NCBI GenBank assembly: GCA_025453715.1
Contig: JALOPT010000044.1
Coordinates: 1-10,697 of the forward strand
Length of the DNA: 10,697 nucleotides
Source of the DNA: Methanoregulaceae archaeon
Lineage (GTDB): Archaea > Halobacteriota > Methanomicrobia > Methanomicrobiales > Methanospirillaceae
Direction of reading: 5' to 3'
Of this stretch, positions 1 through 7,443 are shown piece by piece. The notes below the pieces were generated by a model, which ran no database searches, had not been told where the DNA came from, and worked only from the letters and a program-made list of their open reading frames with translations. The translations under genes were made by a program, and so were the position numbers. Positions within the stretch are counted from its first letter, which is position 1. Each line of letters opens with the position of its first letter.

Positions 1-66
1 CCCGATGTTGAACGTGTTACGATGCCCCGGGCCGGTTCGCCAGTAATCGGGAGGCTGGTAGCATGA
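1..66 (+). CDS. 3' end of upstream gene, probably the amidotransferase part of the split glutamate synthase (partial)
   Basis: Frame 1 is open from the window edge to a TGA at 64-66 and encodes 21 residues ending in the sequence SPVIGRLVA. The TGA overlaps the ATG of the next gene as ATGA, the usual sign of translational coupling. In methanogens the gene before the FMN subunit of the split glutamate synthase is commonly the class II glutamine amidotransferase domain protein, which releases ammonia from glutamine. That identity rests on context only, because the visible tail carries no diagnostic motif. The open frame and the ATGA junction are seen directly. Confidence 0.5.
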   Translation, partial: PDVERVTMPRAGSPVIGRLVA

Positions 67-1574
67 GCATCGGCACTGTCCCGATGAAATTCCGGGTGAA
101 AATCGATAGCGAACAATGTATGGCATGTGCACGTTGTGTGGAAAATTGCTCATACGGAGTATTTCGCATGGAGAATGGCGTTGTCCGGGTCAATCCAAGA
201 CATTGCGTTGCCTGTCACCGATGTCTTGCAATGTGCCCGCGTGATGCGATTTCCATTGAGGAGAGGCCTGTTGACTACAGGAGCCACCCGCTCTGGACTA
301 CCCAAGTAAAGGAAGCGATATTTAACCAGGCACGTACAGGAAAAATTATTGTTGCAGGAATGGGTAATGCACTACCATACCCTGTTATTTTCGATCGCCT
401 GGTCCTTGATGCCTGCCAGGTGACAAACCCTAGTATTGATCCTCTCCGAGAGCCGATGGAATTAAGAACCTACCTGGGGAAAAAGCCATCTCACCTTGAT
501 CTTGTGACCAGGCCAAACGGGGATGTCGAACTCGTCTCGACCCTTGTTCCAAACCTTAAGTTAGATACCCCGATAATGATCGGGCACATGAGTTATGGCG
601 CAATCAGCCTGAATGCACAGACCAGCCTGGCAAAAGCGGTAAATGAAATTGGGACTTTCATGGGGACCGGCGAAGGGGGCCTACATGAGAGCCTGTACCC
701 GTACCAGAGTCACATGATCGTTCAGGTAGCATCCGGACGCTTTGGTGTGGACATCAATTACCTTGAACGTGGTGCTGCCATTGAAATTAAGATCGGTCAG
801 GGTGCAAAACCCGGTATTGGTGGACACCTGCCCGGTGAAAAAGTCAATGAGGATGTCTCCGTAACTCGTATGATCCCTGAAGGGAGCGATGCAATCAGCC
901 CTGCACCCCATCACGATATTTACAGTATCGAAGACCTCAAACAGCTTGTCCGGAGTCTGAAAGAGGCAACAGAGTGGAAGAAGCCGGTTTTTGTGAAGAT
1001 AGCGGCGGTCCATAACTCAGCTGCGATTGCAGCGGGTATTGCACGGTCATCAGCGGATGCAATTGTGATTGATGGTTTCCGTGGGGGCACCGGTGCAGCA
1101 CCACGGGTATTCCGGGACCATGTAGGTATACCTGTCGAAGCTGCTATAGCGAGTGTTGATGCGAAACTCCGGCAGCAGGGTATCCGAAATGAAGTATCGG
1201 TAATCGCAAGCGGTGGGATCCGCGAGAGTGCAGATGTTGCAAAAATCATTGCGCTTGGCGCCGATGCAGTATATATAGGTACCGCTGCACTGATTGCCCT
1301 TGGGTGCCGCGTATGCGGGACCTGTAACAGGGGTGTTTGTGCGTGGGGAATTGCCACGCAGCGACCTGATCTTGTGAGCCGGCTGGACCCTGAGACCGGT
1401 TCAAAACAGGTAGCCAACCTGATACATGGCTGGACAGATGAGCTGGCTGAACTGATGGGGGCAGCGGGGATCAACAGCATCGAGAGCCTCCGGGGTAACC
1501 GCGACCGCCTGAGGAGCTATATGCTGGATGAGGCGCTCATGACCGTCCTTGATGTGAAGTCTGTGGGGGCCTGA
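63..1574 (+). CDS. gltB2: Glutamate synthase FMN/iron-sulfur subunit (archaeal GltB domain 2 with N-terminal ferredoxin)
   Basis: 503 aa. This is the synthase core, which reduces 2-iminoglutarate made from 2-oxoglutarate and ammonia to glutamate in the cytoplasm. The N-terminus is a 2[4Fe-4S] ferredoxin module with Cys19/22/25/29 and Cys48/51/54/58. Residues from about 170 onward form the FMN-binding TIM barrel of glutamate synthases, with landmarks MSYGAIS, GTGEGG, IGQGAKPGIGG, ISPAPHHDIYS, DGFRGGTGAAP and IASGGIR. A 3[Fe-S]-type motif follows at Cys415-x5-Cys421-x4-Cys426, with an extra Cys418. The ATG at 63 has GGAGG at 50-54, eight bases upstream, which favours it over the in-frame ATG at 84. 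The gene overlaps the preceding one by four bases and is followed after five bases by the GXGXG subunit. It lacks the amidotransferase and GXGXG domains fused in bacterial GltB, as usual for archaea. The family call is secure; the electron donor is inferred from the neighbours. Confidence 0.93.
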   Translation: MSIGTVPMKFRVKIDSEQCMACARCVENCSYGVFRMENGVVRVNPRHCVACHRCLAMCPRDAISIEERPVDYRSHPLWTTQVKEAIFNQARTGKIIVAGMGNALPYPVIFDRLVLDACQVTNPSIDPLREPMELRTYLGKKPSHLDLVTRPNGDVELVSTLVPNLKLDTPIMIGHMSYGAISLNAQTSLAKAVNEIGTFMGTGEGGLHESLYPYQSHMIVQVASGRFGVDINYLERGAAIEIKIGQGAKPGIGGHLPGEKVNEDVSVTRMIPEGSDAISPAPHHDIYSIEDLKQLVRSLKEATEWKKPVFVKIAAVHNSAAIAAGIARSSADAIVIDGFRGGTGAAPRVFRDHVGIPVEAAIASVDAKLRQQGIRNEVSVIASGGIRESADVAKIIALGADAVYIGTAALIALGCRVCGTCNRGVCAWGIATQRPDLVSRLDPETGSKQVANLIHGWTDELAELMGAAGINSIESLRGNRDRLRSYMLDEALMTVLDVKSVGA

Positions 1575-1579
1575 TTCGA

Positions 1580-2320
1580 ATGGACAGGATCGAGATTGAT
1601 GCAAAAGACCTCCATTATACCCCCTTAAACCAGCAGATCAGGAAAGCCGTCAGCGAAGGAGCAAAGGAGATAACTGTCAGAAATATCATGGGGCAACGGT
1701 TCATCGCCGACGGGTTGAAAGGTAACGTATCATTGATACTTCATGGAGTTGCCGGGGGGGACCTTGGGATGTTCATGAGTGGGCCTGACATTACATTATT
1801 CGGGAACGCTGACCATGCCCCTGGTAACACGATGGATGCAGGTTCTATTGTAATCCATGGGAGTGCAGGTGACGCAGTTGCCCATAGTATGAGAGGCGGC
1901 AAAGTCTTTGTCCGCGATAGTATCGGTTACCGGGGGGGAATCCACATGAAGCAATACCTGGATAAGAGGCCGGTGCTTGTCATCGGTGGGTCGGCAAGTT
2001 CTTTTCTCGGCGAGTATACCGCAGGGGGCCTGATCCTTGTCCTACGTCGTCTGCCCGATAAAATGAATGACGAAAGGGGTATCGGAAGTGGTATTCACGG
2101 GGGAGAGATAATTGTCCGGGGTGAGATTAGTAATGACTGCCTTGGGGTAGGGACAAAGAAAAATCCATGCAGCAGGGAAGAAATTACGAGGATAACCCCT
2201 CTGATCCTCGAATTTGCAGAGAAATTCGGGATCGATCCTGCTCCTTTCCTTACATCGGAATATACCCGGATATCTCCGGCAAGTGCCAGGCCTTTCGCGA
2301 ATAAATACACATGGGAGTAG
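1580..2320 (+). CDS. gltB3: Glutamate synthase GXGXG-domain subunit (archaeal GltB domain 3)
   Basis: 246 aa. It is a stand-alone version of the C-terminal right-handed beta-helix domain of glutamate synthase, which in the fused enzyme has a structural role next to the FMN barrel. Glycine-rich turns recur through the middle of the protein (GVAGGDLGMFMSG, GSAGDAV, MRGGKVFVR, GYRGG, IGGSASSFLGEYTAGG). The same fold occurs in formylmethanofuran dehydrogenase subunit C, but placement five bases after the FMN subunit decides for glutamate synthase. The ATG at 1580 has only a weak G-rich stretch upstream (1565-1569), so translation probably depends on coupling to the gene before it. Its stop codon lies within the start region of the next gene. 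Confidence 0.9.
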   Translation: MDRIEIDAKDLHYTPLNQQIRKAVSEGAKEITVRNIMGQRFIADGLKGNVSLILHGVAGGDLGMFMSGPDITLFGNADHAPGNTMDAGSIVIHGSAGDAVAHSMRGGKVFVRDSIGYRGGIHMKQYLDKRPVLVIGGSASSFLGEYTAGGLILVLRRLPDKMNDERGIGSGIHGGEIIVRGEISNDCLGVGTKKNPCSREEITRITPLILEFAEKFGIDPAPFLTSEYTRISPASARPFANKYTWE

Positions 2321-2328
2321 TGGTGGTG

Positions 2329-3351
2329 ATGGAACAGAAAACATACCAGGACCTGAAAAAAGAAGTGTGGGAAACCGGGCGGTGCTCTGGATGCGGTGGC
2401 TGTGTTGCAGTATGCCCGGCTGATGCAATTAACTTCAGAGAAAGCGGAGATAATTCAACACCGGTACAATCGGGGTATTGTAAACAGGTAACTGACGGGG
2501 TAGTCTGTGGCGCCTGTTACTCAGTCTGCCCAAGAACCAGTCCCCAGACAACCGAGACCATTGGGAATTATATTGACCTCATCGCAGCAAAATCAACACG
2601 GGATATCCCGAGAAGACAGAGTGGGGGAGCCGTGACAGGAATTCTCGCACATGCTCTTGCTACCGGGATGATTGATGCCGTTGTCACTGTTGGTGAGGAC
2701 CGGTTTACACTCAGGCCCGTTTCCATGGTTATTACTTCTGGTGAACAGCTTTTACATGAGGCTGGTAGCCGGTACAGCTGGTGGGTCCCGTTTCTTGCCG
2801 CACTTAAAACAGCGGTGATAAACCGGAAGTACAATAAGATCGCCGTTGTTGGTGTGCCTTGTGCTGTTCAGGCCGTGTCGAGGATACGGTCCTCGGATAA
2901 TGACCTGTTAAAACCCTTTGCCCGTTCGATCCGCCTGGTAATAGGGCTTTTTTGCACTGAGAGTTTTGACTACGAGGCCCTCATTGCAAATAAGCTAAAA
3001 AAAGAGCATAATATTGCAACATGGGAGATAAAAAAGCTCGATGTCCGGGGGAAACTGGAAATTACCATGAAAGACGGGAGCACATTTTCATTCCCCATGA
3101 AAGAACTGGAGAATGTCGTCCGGACTGGCTGCCATCACTGCACTGATACCACAGCTCTATTCTCCGATATCTCTGCGGGCTCTGTCGGTAGTCCTGAAGG
3201 GTACACAACACTGGTCGTAAGGAATCCAGTTGGAAAATCCTTCCTGGAAAGTGCAGTGCTATCCGGTGACCTGGTGACATCCGGAGAGGTTGACCCGGGT
3301 GCAATCGAGAAGCTTGCATCATCGAAAATACGGAAAAATTTTATCAGTTAA
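2329..3351 (+). CDS. FrhB/FpoF-like F420-binding flavin/iron-sulfur subunit, probable electron input for glutamate synthase
   Basis: 340 aa from the ATG at 2329. It belongs to the coenzyme F420 hydrogenase/dehydrogenase beta-subunit family, whose members carry FAD and [4Fe-4S] clusters and exchange electrons with F420. An N-terminal cluster motif has Cys19/22/25/29, and further cysteines lie at 51, 60, 63 and 67. The family landmarks follow: GVPCAVQA with Cys178, GLFC with Cys209, and GCHHCTD with Cys268/271 before a DISAGSVGSPEG stretch. The frame extends up to an ATG at 2311, but that codon has no ribosome binding site. GGGAG at 2313-2317 instead points to 2329, or to the GTG at 2326. The gene starts just after or overlapping the stop of the GXGXG subunit, so it is the last gene of the operon. 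I infer that it delivers electrons from reduced F420 to the synthase core in place of the bacterial NADPH-binding GltD. The substrate is not proven by sequence. Confidence 0.87.
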   Translation: MEQKTYQDLKKEVWETGRCSGCGGCVAVCPADAINFRESGDNSTPVQSGYCKQVTDGVVCGACYSVCPRTSPQTTETIGNYIDLIAAKSTRDIPRRQSGGAVTGILAHALATGMIDAVVTVGEDRFTLRPVSMVITSGEQLLHEAGSRYSWWVPFLAALKTAVINRKYNKIAVVGVPCAVQAVSRIRSSDNDLLKPFARSIRLVIGLFCTESFDYEALIANKLKKEHNIATWEIKKLDVRGKLEITMKDGSTFSFPMKELENVVRTGCHHCTDTTALFSDISAGSVGSPEGYTTLVVRNPVGKSFLESAVLSGDLVTSGEVDPGAIEKLASSKIRKNFIS

Positions 3352-3377
3352 TTTATCCCGGGCATTAATGGATCCAA

Positions 3378-3390
3378 TTTAATTTTTATC
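3378..3390 (+). terminator. Possible T-rich terminator of the glutamate synthase operon
   Basis: A T-rich run (ATTTAATTTTTATC) lies about 30 bases after the last stop codon of the operon, before a non-coding gap. Archaeal terminators are often simple T tracts. There is no clear stem-loop directly ahead of it, so this is only a candidate. Confidence 0.3.
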
Positions 3391-3459
3391 TGATAATAGA
3401 ACCTCATGAGAGGATATTTTAACCTGCAGGTTCTGTCAATTCCTTCGGGTATAATATCC

Positions 3460-3467
3460 TTATATCA
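3460..3467 (+). promoter_or_regulatory. Candidate TATA box for the cysteine protease gene
   Basis: CTTATATC lies in the 202-base gap between the operon and the protease. Transcription would start near 3490, leaving a leader of about 60 bases. A second TATA-like string, CTATATTC at 3518-3525, would instead give an almost leaderless transcript, so the choice is open. Confidence 0.3.
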
Positions 3468-3489
3468 TCCAATCATTATTACACAGAAA

Positions 3490-3507
3490 GGGAACATTCC
3501 CGGGAAA
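3490..3507. repeat. Overlapping inverted repeats GGGAA-CA-TTCCC-GGGAA (possible operator)
   Basis: GGGAA (3490-3494), two bases, TTCCC (3497-3501), then GGGAA (3503-3507). The last ten bases TTCCCGGGAA at 3498-3507 are a perfect palindrome. The element lies between a candidate TATA box and the protease start, where a regulator could bind or the leader RNA could fold. No function is shown. Confidence 0.35.
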
Positions 3508-3553
3508 CGGCTCAAGACTATATTCAGTAATTAACATAAATTTGAGGAAATCT

Positions 3554-5341
3554 ATGAAAATTCGTGCAATGCTTTCAGTATTACTGACCCTTATCCTGGT
3601 TGCAGGATATTCTTCTGCCTTCATAACAAGTGCATATTCACTTCCTGTCATGGTAAAGACTGAAAACCCGTGTATTGCACCTTTTAGTTCCGCTTATTAT
3701 ACATGGCTCAATACCCGTTCAGGGACATCTTGCGAAAACCAGGAGGGACATGGGCTCGGATTGATCCCCGCACCGGTTGACCTGTCCGGGATAACAGATT
3801 CTGAAACCTGGACAAACAGTGCAGGTAATCCTGCCGTTGTCGGTTACACGATACAGAGAAGTGCAGGGGGTGCACAGCCAGCAGGAGCTGTTATTACCGC
3901 TTCCGCAGGTTCTGACAACTATGATCTCCGTAAAACTGGGAAATTATCACCGATTAAAAACCAGGGGCAGGATGGAAATTGCTGGGCATTTGCATCAATT
4001 GGATCGCTTGAGTCGTCTCTCTTACCGGGAGAGAGTTATGATTTTTCTGAGAATAATCAGAAAAACCTCCACGGATTTAGTGTACCAATAAACCTTGGTG
4101 GCAACGATTTTATGGCAACAGCTTATATGGTCCGCTGGTCAGGGCCGGTGTCCGAAGTAGCTGACCCGTATTCATACGGGAACACCGTATCCCCTTCAGG
4201 TATTCCTGTTGAAAAACATGTCCATGAAGTATTTTTCATCCCTACCCGCCGGGAACCTCTTGATAATGACCTGATTAAGTCCGCGGTAAGGCAATACGGT
4301 GCAGTTTATTCTACATTACGGTACGAATCATCTTCCTACGCGGCTCGTACTGCAGCATATTATTATTCCGGGTCAGGCGGGTTTAATCATGCAATTAATA
4401 TTGTAGGGTGGGACGATGGATATGCAGCTGACAATTTTGCTACCCCGCCCCGGGGAGATGGTGCTTTCATCGCAAGGAACAGCTGGGGTTCGACGTGGGG
4501 CGATGCGGGGTATTTCTATATCTCGTATTACGATACCCGCATCGGGAGGGATAACGCGATGTTTACAGCCCAGGCGAAAAATTCCTATTCCCGGATTTAC
4601 CAGTACGACCCTCTTGGATGGGTTGCCAATTTTGGATTTGGGACCGATACGGCGTACTATGCCAATGTTTTTACCTCTGCGGGAAGCGAGCAGCTGAAAG
4701 CGGTCGGGTTCTACACTTCTGCTACGAATACGAACTACGAGGTAAAAGTATTCATGAACCCTGATGATGGACCCATCAGTTCAGCTGGTTATTCATCTGA
4801 GCAGAACGGTACGATCAGCCTTCCAGGCTACCATACAATCCGACTTGACAACCCGGTAAATCTTAAAAAAGGTGACCGGTTCTCAGTGGCAGTAAAGGTG
4901 GTATCTTCCGGATGGACCACTCCTGTTGCCATAGAATTACCAATTAACGGGTATTCCTCTGAAGCCACGGCCCAGCCCGGGCAAAGTTATGTAAGCAGCA
5001 ATGGTGCAGGATGGAGTGATCTTACCCTGTCCCAGCCCAACACGAATGTTTGTTTAAAGGCCTATACGGTTTCGGGATCAACCCCTGTAACGGAATTCAA
5101 GCCCACTTTTACGGTATGGAAAAAATCCGGTTCATATGCAGCATCAATGTTAAAAAATATCACCGCTTCACCTGTCGCTGTGAAAGGAAGCACTCCACTG
5201 GGTTATCTGAATGCCGGGGTTGTTAATACGACGAACCCTGCAAACAGATCATCCGTTGGGCAGTTGTCCACCAGGAATACAATTCAATCATTTGTTCCCG
5301 CACCGGAATCTGTTATTGGCAAATTCAGGATAAATACCTGA
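3554..5341 (+). CDS. Secreted papain-family (C1A) cysteine protease with lectin-like C-terminal domain
   Basis: 595 aa from ATG 3554. The frame opens at TTG 3542, but GAGG at 3544-3547 sits six bases before ATG 3554, which then begins a typical signal peptide (MKIR, then a hydrophobic stretch to about residue 18, possible cleavage after SSA at 20-22). A propeptide-like region contains Cys40 and Cys60 and a GLIPAPVDLS segment. The catalytic domain follows: oxyanion-hole Gln137, nucleophile Cys143 in the NCWAF motif, His279 in FNHAINIVGW, and Asn309 in RNSWG. The triad is complete, so the enzyme should be active. Residues from about 340 to 510 resemble the lectin-like domain found behind such proteases in archaea and clostridia. 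The last 75 or so residues are Ser/Thr/Asn-rich, with no membrane anchor. It stands alone, flanked by non-coding gaps. Likely role: extracellular peptide degradation or cell-surface processing; the substrate is unknown. Confidence 0.9.
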   Translation: MKIRAMLSVLLTLILVAGYSSAFITSAYSLPVMVKTENPCIAPFSSAYYTWLNTRSGTSCENQEGHGLGLIPAPVDLSGITDSETWTNSAGNPAVVGYTIQRSAGGAQPAGAVITASAGSDNYDLRKTGKLSPIKNQGQDGNCWAFASIGSLESSLLPGESYDFSENNQKNLHGFSVPINLGGNDFMATAYMVRWSGPVSEVADPYSYGNTVSPSGIPVEKHVHEVFFIPTRREPLDNDLIKSAVRQYGAVYSTLRYESSSYAARTAAYYYSGSGGFNHAINIVGWDDGYAADNFATPPRGDGAFIARNSWGSTWGDAGYFYISYYDTRIGRDNAMFTAQAKNSYSRIYQYDPLGWVANFGFGTDTAYYANVFTSAGSEQLKAVGFYTSATNTNYEVKVFMNPDDGPISSAGYSSEQNGTISLPGYHTIRLDNPVNLKKGDRFSVAVKVVSSGWTTPVAIELPINGYSSEATAQPGQSYVSSNGAGWSDLTLSQPNTNVCLKAYTVSGSTPVTEFKPTFTVWKKSGSYAASMLKNITASPVAVKGSTPLGYLNAGVVNTTNPANRSSVGQLSTRNTIQSFVPAPESVIGKFRINT

Positions 5342-5653
5342 AATTTATCCGGAAAAAAAATAGGTGCCAGAATAAATTTGCCTGTAAAATAAACATTGGC
5401 AGAGGGAGAAAAAGGGAAGCCATTAGTATTGTCTGAATTTCCGGAACACTGAGTCCAACATAAAACCAGGTAGCTTTAGGAATTTTTAGTAGCTGGCGAA
5501 CGATTATCATCCAGTTTTCATAATACAGTAGGGATATACCATTGAGATACCTTCACTTACAAATCCTTCTGGAAATGGCATCGATTCAGGTTAGATTGGC
5601 TGAGATGTTTCAACCGGAGCATCAAAATTTCCATACTATCTATTACCAGGGAG
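5342..5653. other. Non-coding stretch of 312 bases between protease and radical SAM gene
   Basis: AT-rich sequence without a convincing gene. On the minus strand a hydrophobic 61-codon frame (5325-5510) contains Trp/Phe/Leu-rich segments, but it has no ribosome binding site and runs into the protease coding end, so I do not call it. I see no clear hairpin terminator, RNA gene or repeat. The promoter of the radical SAM gene must lie here, but no TATA box stands out. Confidence 0.5.
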
Positions 5654-5657
5654 GTGA
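5649..5657 (+). promoter_or_regulatory. Strong ribosome binding site GGGAGGTGA that overlaps the nominal GTG start
   Basis: A near-perfect anti-16S match, GGGAGGTGA, covers the only GTG available as a conventional start (5654-5656). A ribosome bound here would initiate about six bases after GGAGGTG, where the in-frame codon is ATT at 5663. The start of the radical SAM gene is therefore uncertain. Confidence 0.6.
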
Positions 5658-6667
5658 ACCCGATTCCCCAGGGGAAGGTTAAACTAAAAAATAATCTCAG
5701 CAGAGGTTGCCGTATCTGTCAAAAAGGTGCAAAAATGGTCCTTTTTGTTACCGGTTTATGCCATCGCACCTGCTGGTATTGTCCGCTATCGGGAGAACGA
5801 AAAGGAAAGGATCTAACGTACGCCAATGAACGGATCATTGAAAGTCCTGAGCAGGCAATTGAAGTTGCACATCGTATGAGTGCGCTTGGGACAGGGGTAA
5901 CCGGTGGGGAACCACTTTCCCGCCCTGAAAGGGTAATTACCTACTGTTCAAGATTAAAGGAAGAATTCGGACCGGAACACCAGATACATCTCTACACAGG
6001 GATTGCACCTGACCTTGAAATGCTCACCCGACTGTCTGGTATCGTCGATGAAATCCGGCTTCATCCCCCCGTAGATATCTGGGACCAGATATTGGAAAGT
6101 GACTTTGTGATTTCTGCTCTAAAGGCAAAAGATATGGGATTTAATATCGGATTTGAGGTTCCGGCACTTCCAGAAGTTGGCGTTCTCAACCAGGCTCTTC
6201 CTGCACTTGATTTCCTTAATATAAATGAGCTAGAGTGGGGGGGTTCTAATGCTGATGGAATGCGTGAGCGCAATTATACACTTGAGGACGGGCTCCATAA
6301 CGCAATAGAGGGCTCAAGGGAATGGGCATCGGTTATCAGTAAAGATGACAAGGTCCATTTTTGTTCATCCTCGTTCAAAGACTCAGTTCAGCTCAGAAAG
6401 CGGTTAATACGTGTAGCAAGGAATACCGCCCGTTCTTTTGACCATGTTACACGGGATGGGACTATTATTTATGGCAACCTTGTCCCTGATGAAAAAGATC
6501 GGGAATGGCTCAGGCGCCTGAAAGCCGGAACCTTCGATGACCAGGGTGACCATGTAGAACTTTCATGGCGGGTCCTTCGTGCAAATGCAGAGACTCTTTC
6601 AGGGGAAAGCAGTATTATTGAACGGTATCCTGACCGGGGCATTATTGTTGAGGTGACTCCCATTTGA
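5654..6667 (+). CDS. Radical SAM protein of unknown function (COG2108-like)
   Basis: 337 aa counted from GTG 5654; the true start may be ATT 5663 (see the ribosome binding site entry). The next in-frame ATG, 5735, would cut off the Cys19-x2-Cys22 pair and sits right before the core, so it is unlikely. The radical SAM cluster motif is Cys36-x3-Cys40-x2-Cys43 (CHRTCWYC), and TGGEP at 83-87 is the SAM-binding GGE motif. Beyond the core there is Cys237 in HFCSSSFKD and an Arg-rich region at 248-260. Cys19, Cys22 and Cys237 could bind another metal, but that is inference. From memory it matches an archaeal group annotated only as related to pyruvate formate-lyase activating enzymes. The stop overlaps the TTG start of the cis-prenyltransferase gene as TTGA, so the two are co-translated. 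A role connected with polyprenyl lipid is possible but unproven. Confidence 0.85.
   Translation: MNPIPQGKVKLKNNLSRGCRICQKGAKMVLFVTGLCHRTCWYCPLSGERKGKDLTYANERIIESPEQAIEVAHRMSALGTGVTGGEPLSRPERVITYCSRLKEEFGPEHQIHLYTGIAPDLEMLTRLSGIVDEIRLHPPVDIWDQILESDFVISALKAKDMGFNIGFEVPALPEVGVLNQALPALDFLNINELEWGGSNADGMRERNYTLEDGLHNAIEGSREWASVISKDDKVHFCSSSFKDSVQLRKRLIRVARNTARSFDHVTRDGTIIYGNLVPDEKDREWLRRLKAGTFDDQGDHVELSWRVLRANAETLSGESSIIERYPDRGIIVEVTPI
6650..6656 (+). promoter_or_regulatory. Ribosome binding site that fixes the TTG start of the cis-prenyltransferase
   Basis: GAGGTGA inside the end of the radical SAM gene lies seven bases before TTG 6664. This supports the TTG over the ATG at 6709 as the true start. 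Confidence 0.65.
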
Positions 6668-7443
6668 GCCTTAGATCTGCATTAGAACCGTTTTATGAAG
6701 CACATCTGATGCGCCAGTGTGTATACAGGCCCCGTCACATTGCAATCATACAGGACGGGAACCGGCGATATGCCATGACTTCAGGCCTCGATACTGCTGA
6801 CGGTCACCGTGCCGGTGCAGATGTTACAGAAAAAGTCCTTGACTGGGTACATGAACTCGGGATTAGCCATATCACGCTCTATTCTTTCTCTACTGAAAAT
6901 TTCAACCGGGACCCGTGCGAAATTGAATCTCTCTTTACACTGTTCAAAGAAAAATTCATGAGTGTTCTGACCGACGACCGGGTATCTAAATACAGGATTC
7001 GTGTCAGGATGGTAGGGGACAGGAGACTCCTGCCTGATGACTTAAAAACGGTAGTTGAGATGGTAGAAGAGGCCACAAAAGAAAACAACTCGTTTTTCTT
7101 GAATATTGCCCTGGCATACGGAGGCAGAAATGAGATCCTTCACGCGGCACGTCGGATCCTAAAAAAAGTTAGTGAAGGTGCCTGCACTCCGGAAGAGATA
7201 ACCCCCCAAATGGTTGAATCGCATCTCCATGAAGGTGGTGATATACCTCCAGTAGACCTTATTATCCGGACCGGGAATGAATACAGGACTTCTAATTTTC
7301 TGCCATGGCTCGCAAACGGGCACGAAAGTGCTGTATATTTCTCAGCTCCTTACTGGCCGATGTTCCGTAAAATTGACCTGCTCCGTGCGATACGGGTATA
7401 TTCACAACGGAAACAGGCTGGAATCAGCGCCCAAAACGCCTGA
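6664..7443 (+). CDS. uppS: Catalytic cis-prenyltransferase (UppS/dehydrodolichyl diphosphate synthase type)
   Basis: 259 aa. It condenses isopentenyl diphosphate in cis onto an allylic diphosphate to make the long polyprenyl carrier for glycans at the membrane. Visible motifs: PRHIAIIQDGNRRYA at 23-37 with catalytic Asp31, GHRAG at 48-52, SFSTENFNR at 74-82, ALAYGGRNE at 149-157 and RTGNEYRTSNF at 202-212. The next part reads WLANGHESAVYF (215-226), so the usual WQxxYxE is changed, with Glu221 the likely equivalent metal ligand. The tail has RKIDLLRA but then QRKQAGIS, with no RxG motif where single-subunit enzymes such as E. coli UppS carry one. The TTG start is supported by GAGGTGA at 6650-6656 and by gap-free N-terminal alignment with the paralogue on the other strand. 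The gene overlaps the radical SAM gene by four bases and the opposing paralogue by twenty. It is likely the catalytic half of a heterodimer. Confidence 0.92.
   Translation: MSLRSALEPFYEAHLMRQCVYRPRHIAIIQDGNRRYAMTSGLDTADGHRAGADVTEKVLDWVHELGISHITLYSFSTENFNRDPCEIESLFTLFKEKFMSVLTDDRVSKYRIRVRMVGDRRLLPDDLKTVVEMVEEATKENNSFFLNIALAYGGRNEILHAARRILKKVSEGACTPEEITPQMVESHLHEGGDIPPVDLIIRTGNEYRTSNFLPWLANGHESAVYFSAPYWPMFRKIDLLRAIRVYSQRKQAGISAQNA

Noticed and set aside
920..1480. Long minus-strand frame inside the glutamate synthase FMN subunit
   Set aside because: Shadow of a well-supported gene; Ser/Ala/Pro-rich composition typical of antisense translation.
2311..2328. ATG 2311 as the start of the FrhB-like gene
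   Set aside because: No ribosome binding site before it; the GGGAG that could serve lies after it and fits starts at 2326 or 2329.
3542..3553. TTG 3542 as the start of the protease
   Set aside because: GAGG at 3544-3547 lies downstream of it and points to ATG 3554, which begins a normal signal peptide.
5325..5510. Minus-strand 61-codon hydrophobic frame in the gap after the protease
   Set aside because: No ribosome binding site, overlap with the protease end, and AT-rich sequence that easily gives Phe/Leu-rich translations. It could be a relic of a membrane protein, but nothing supports it.
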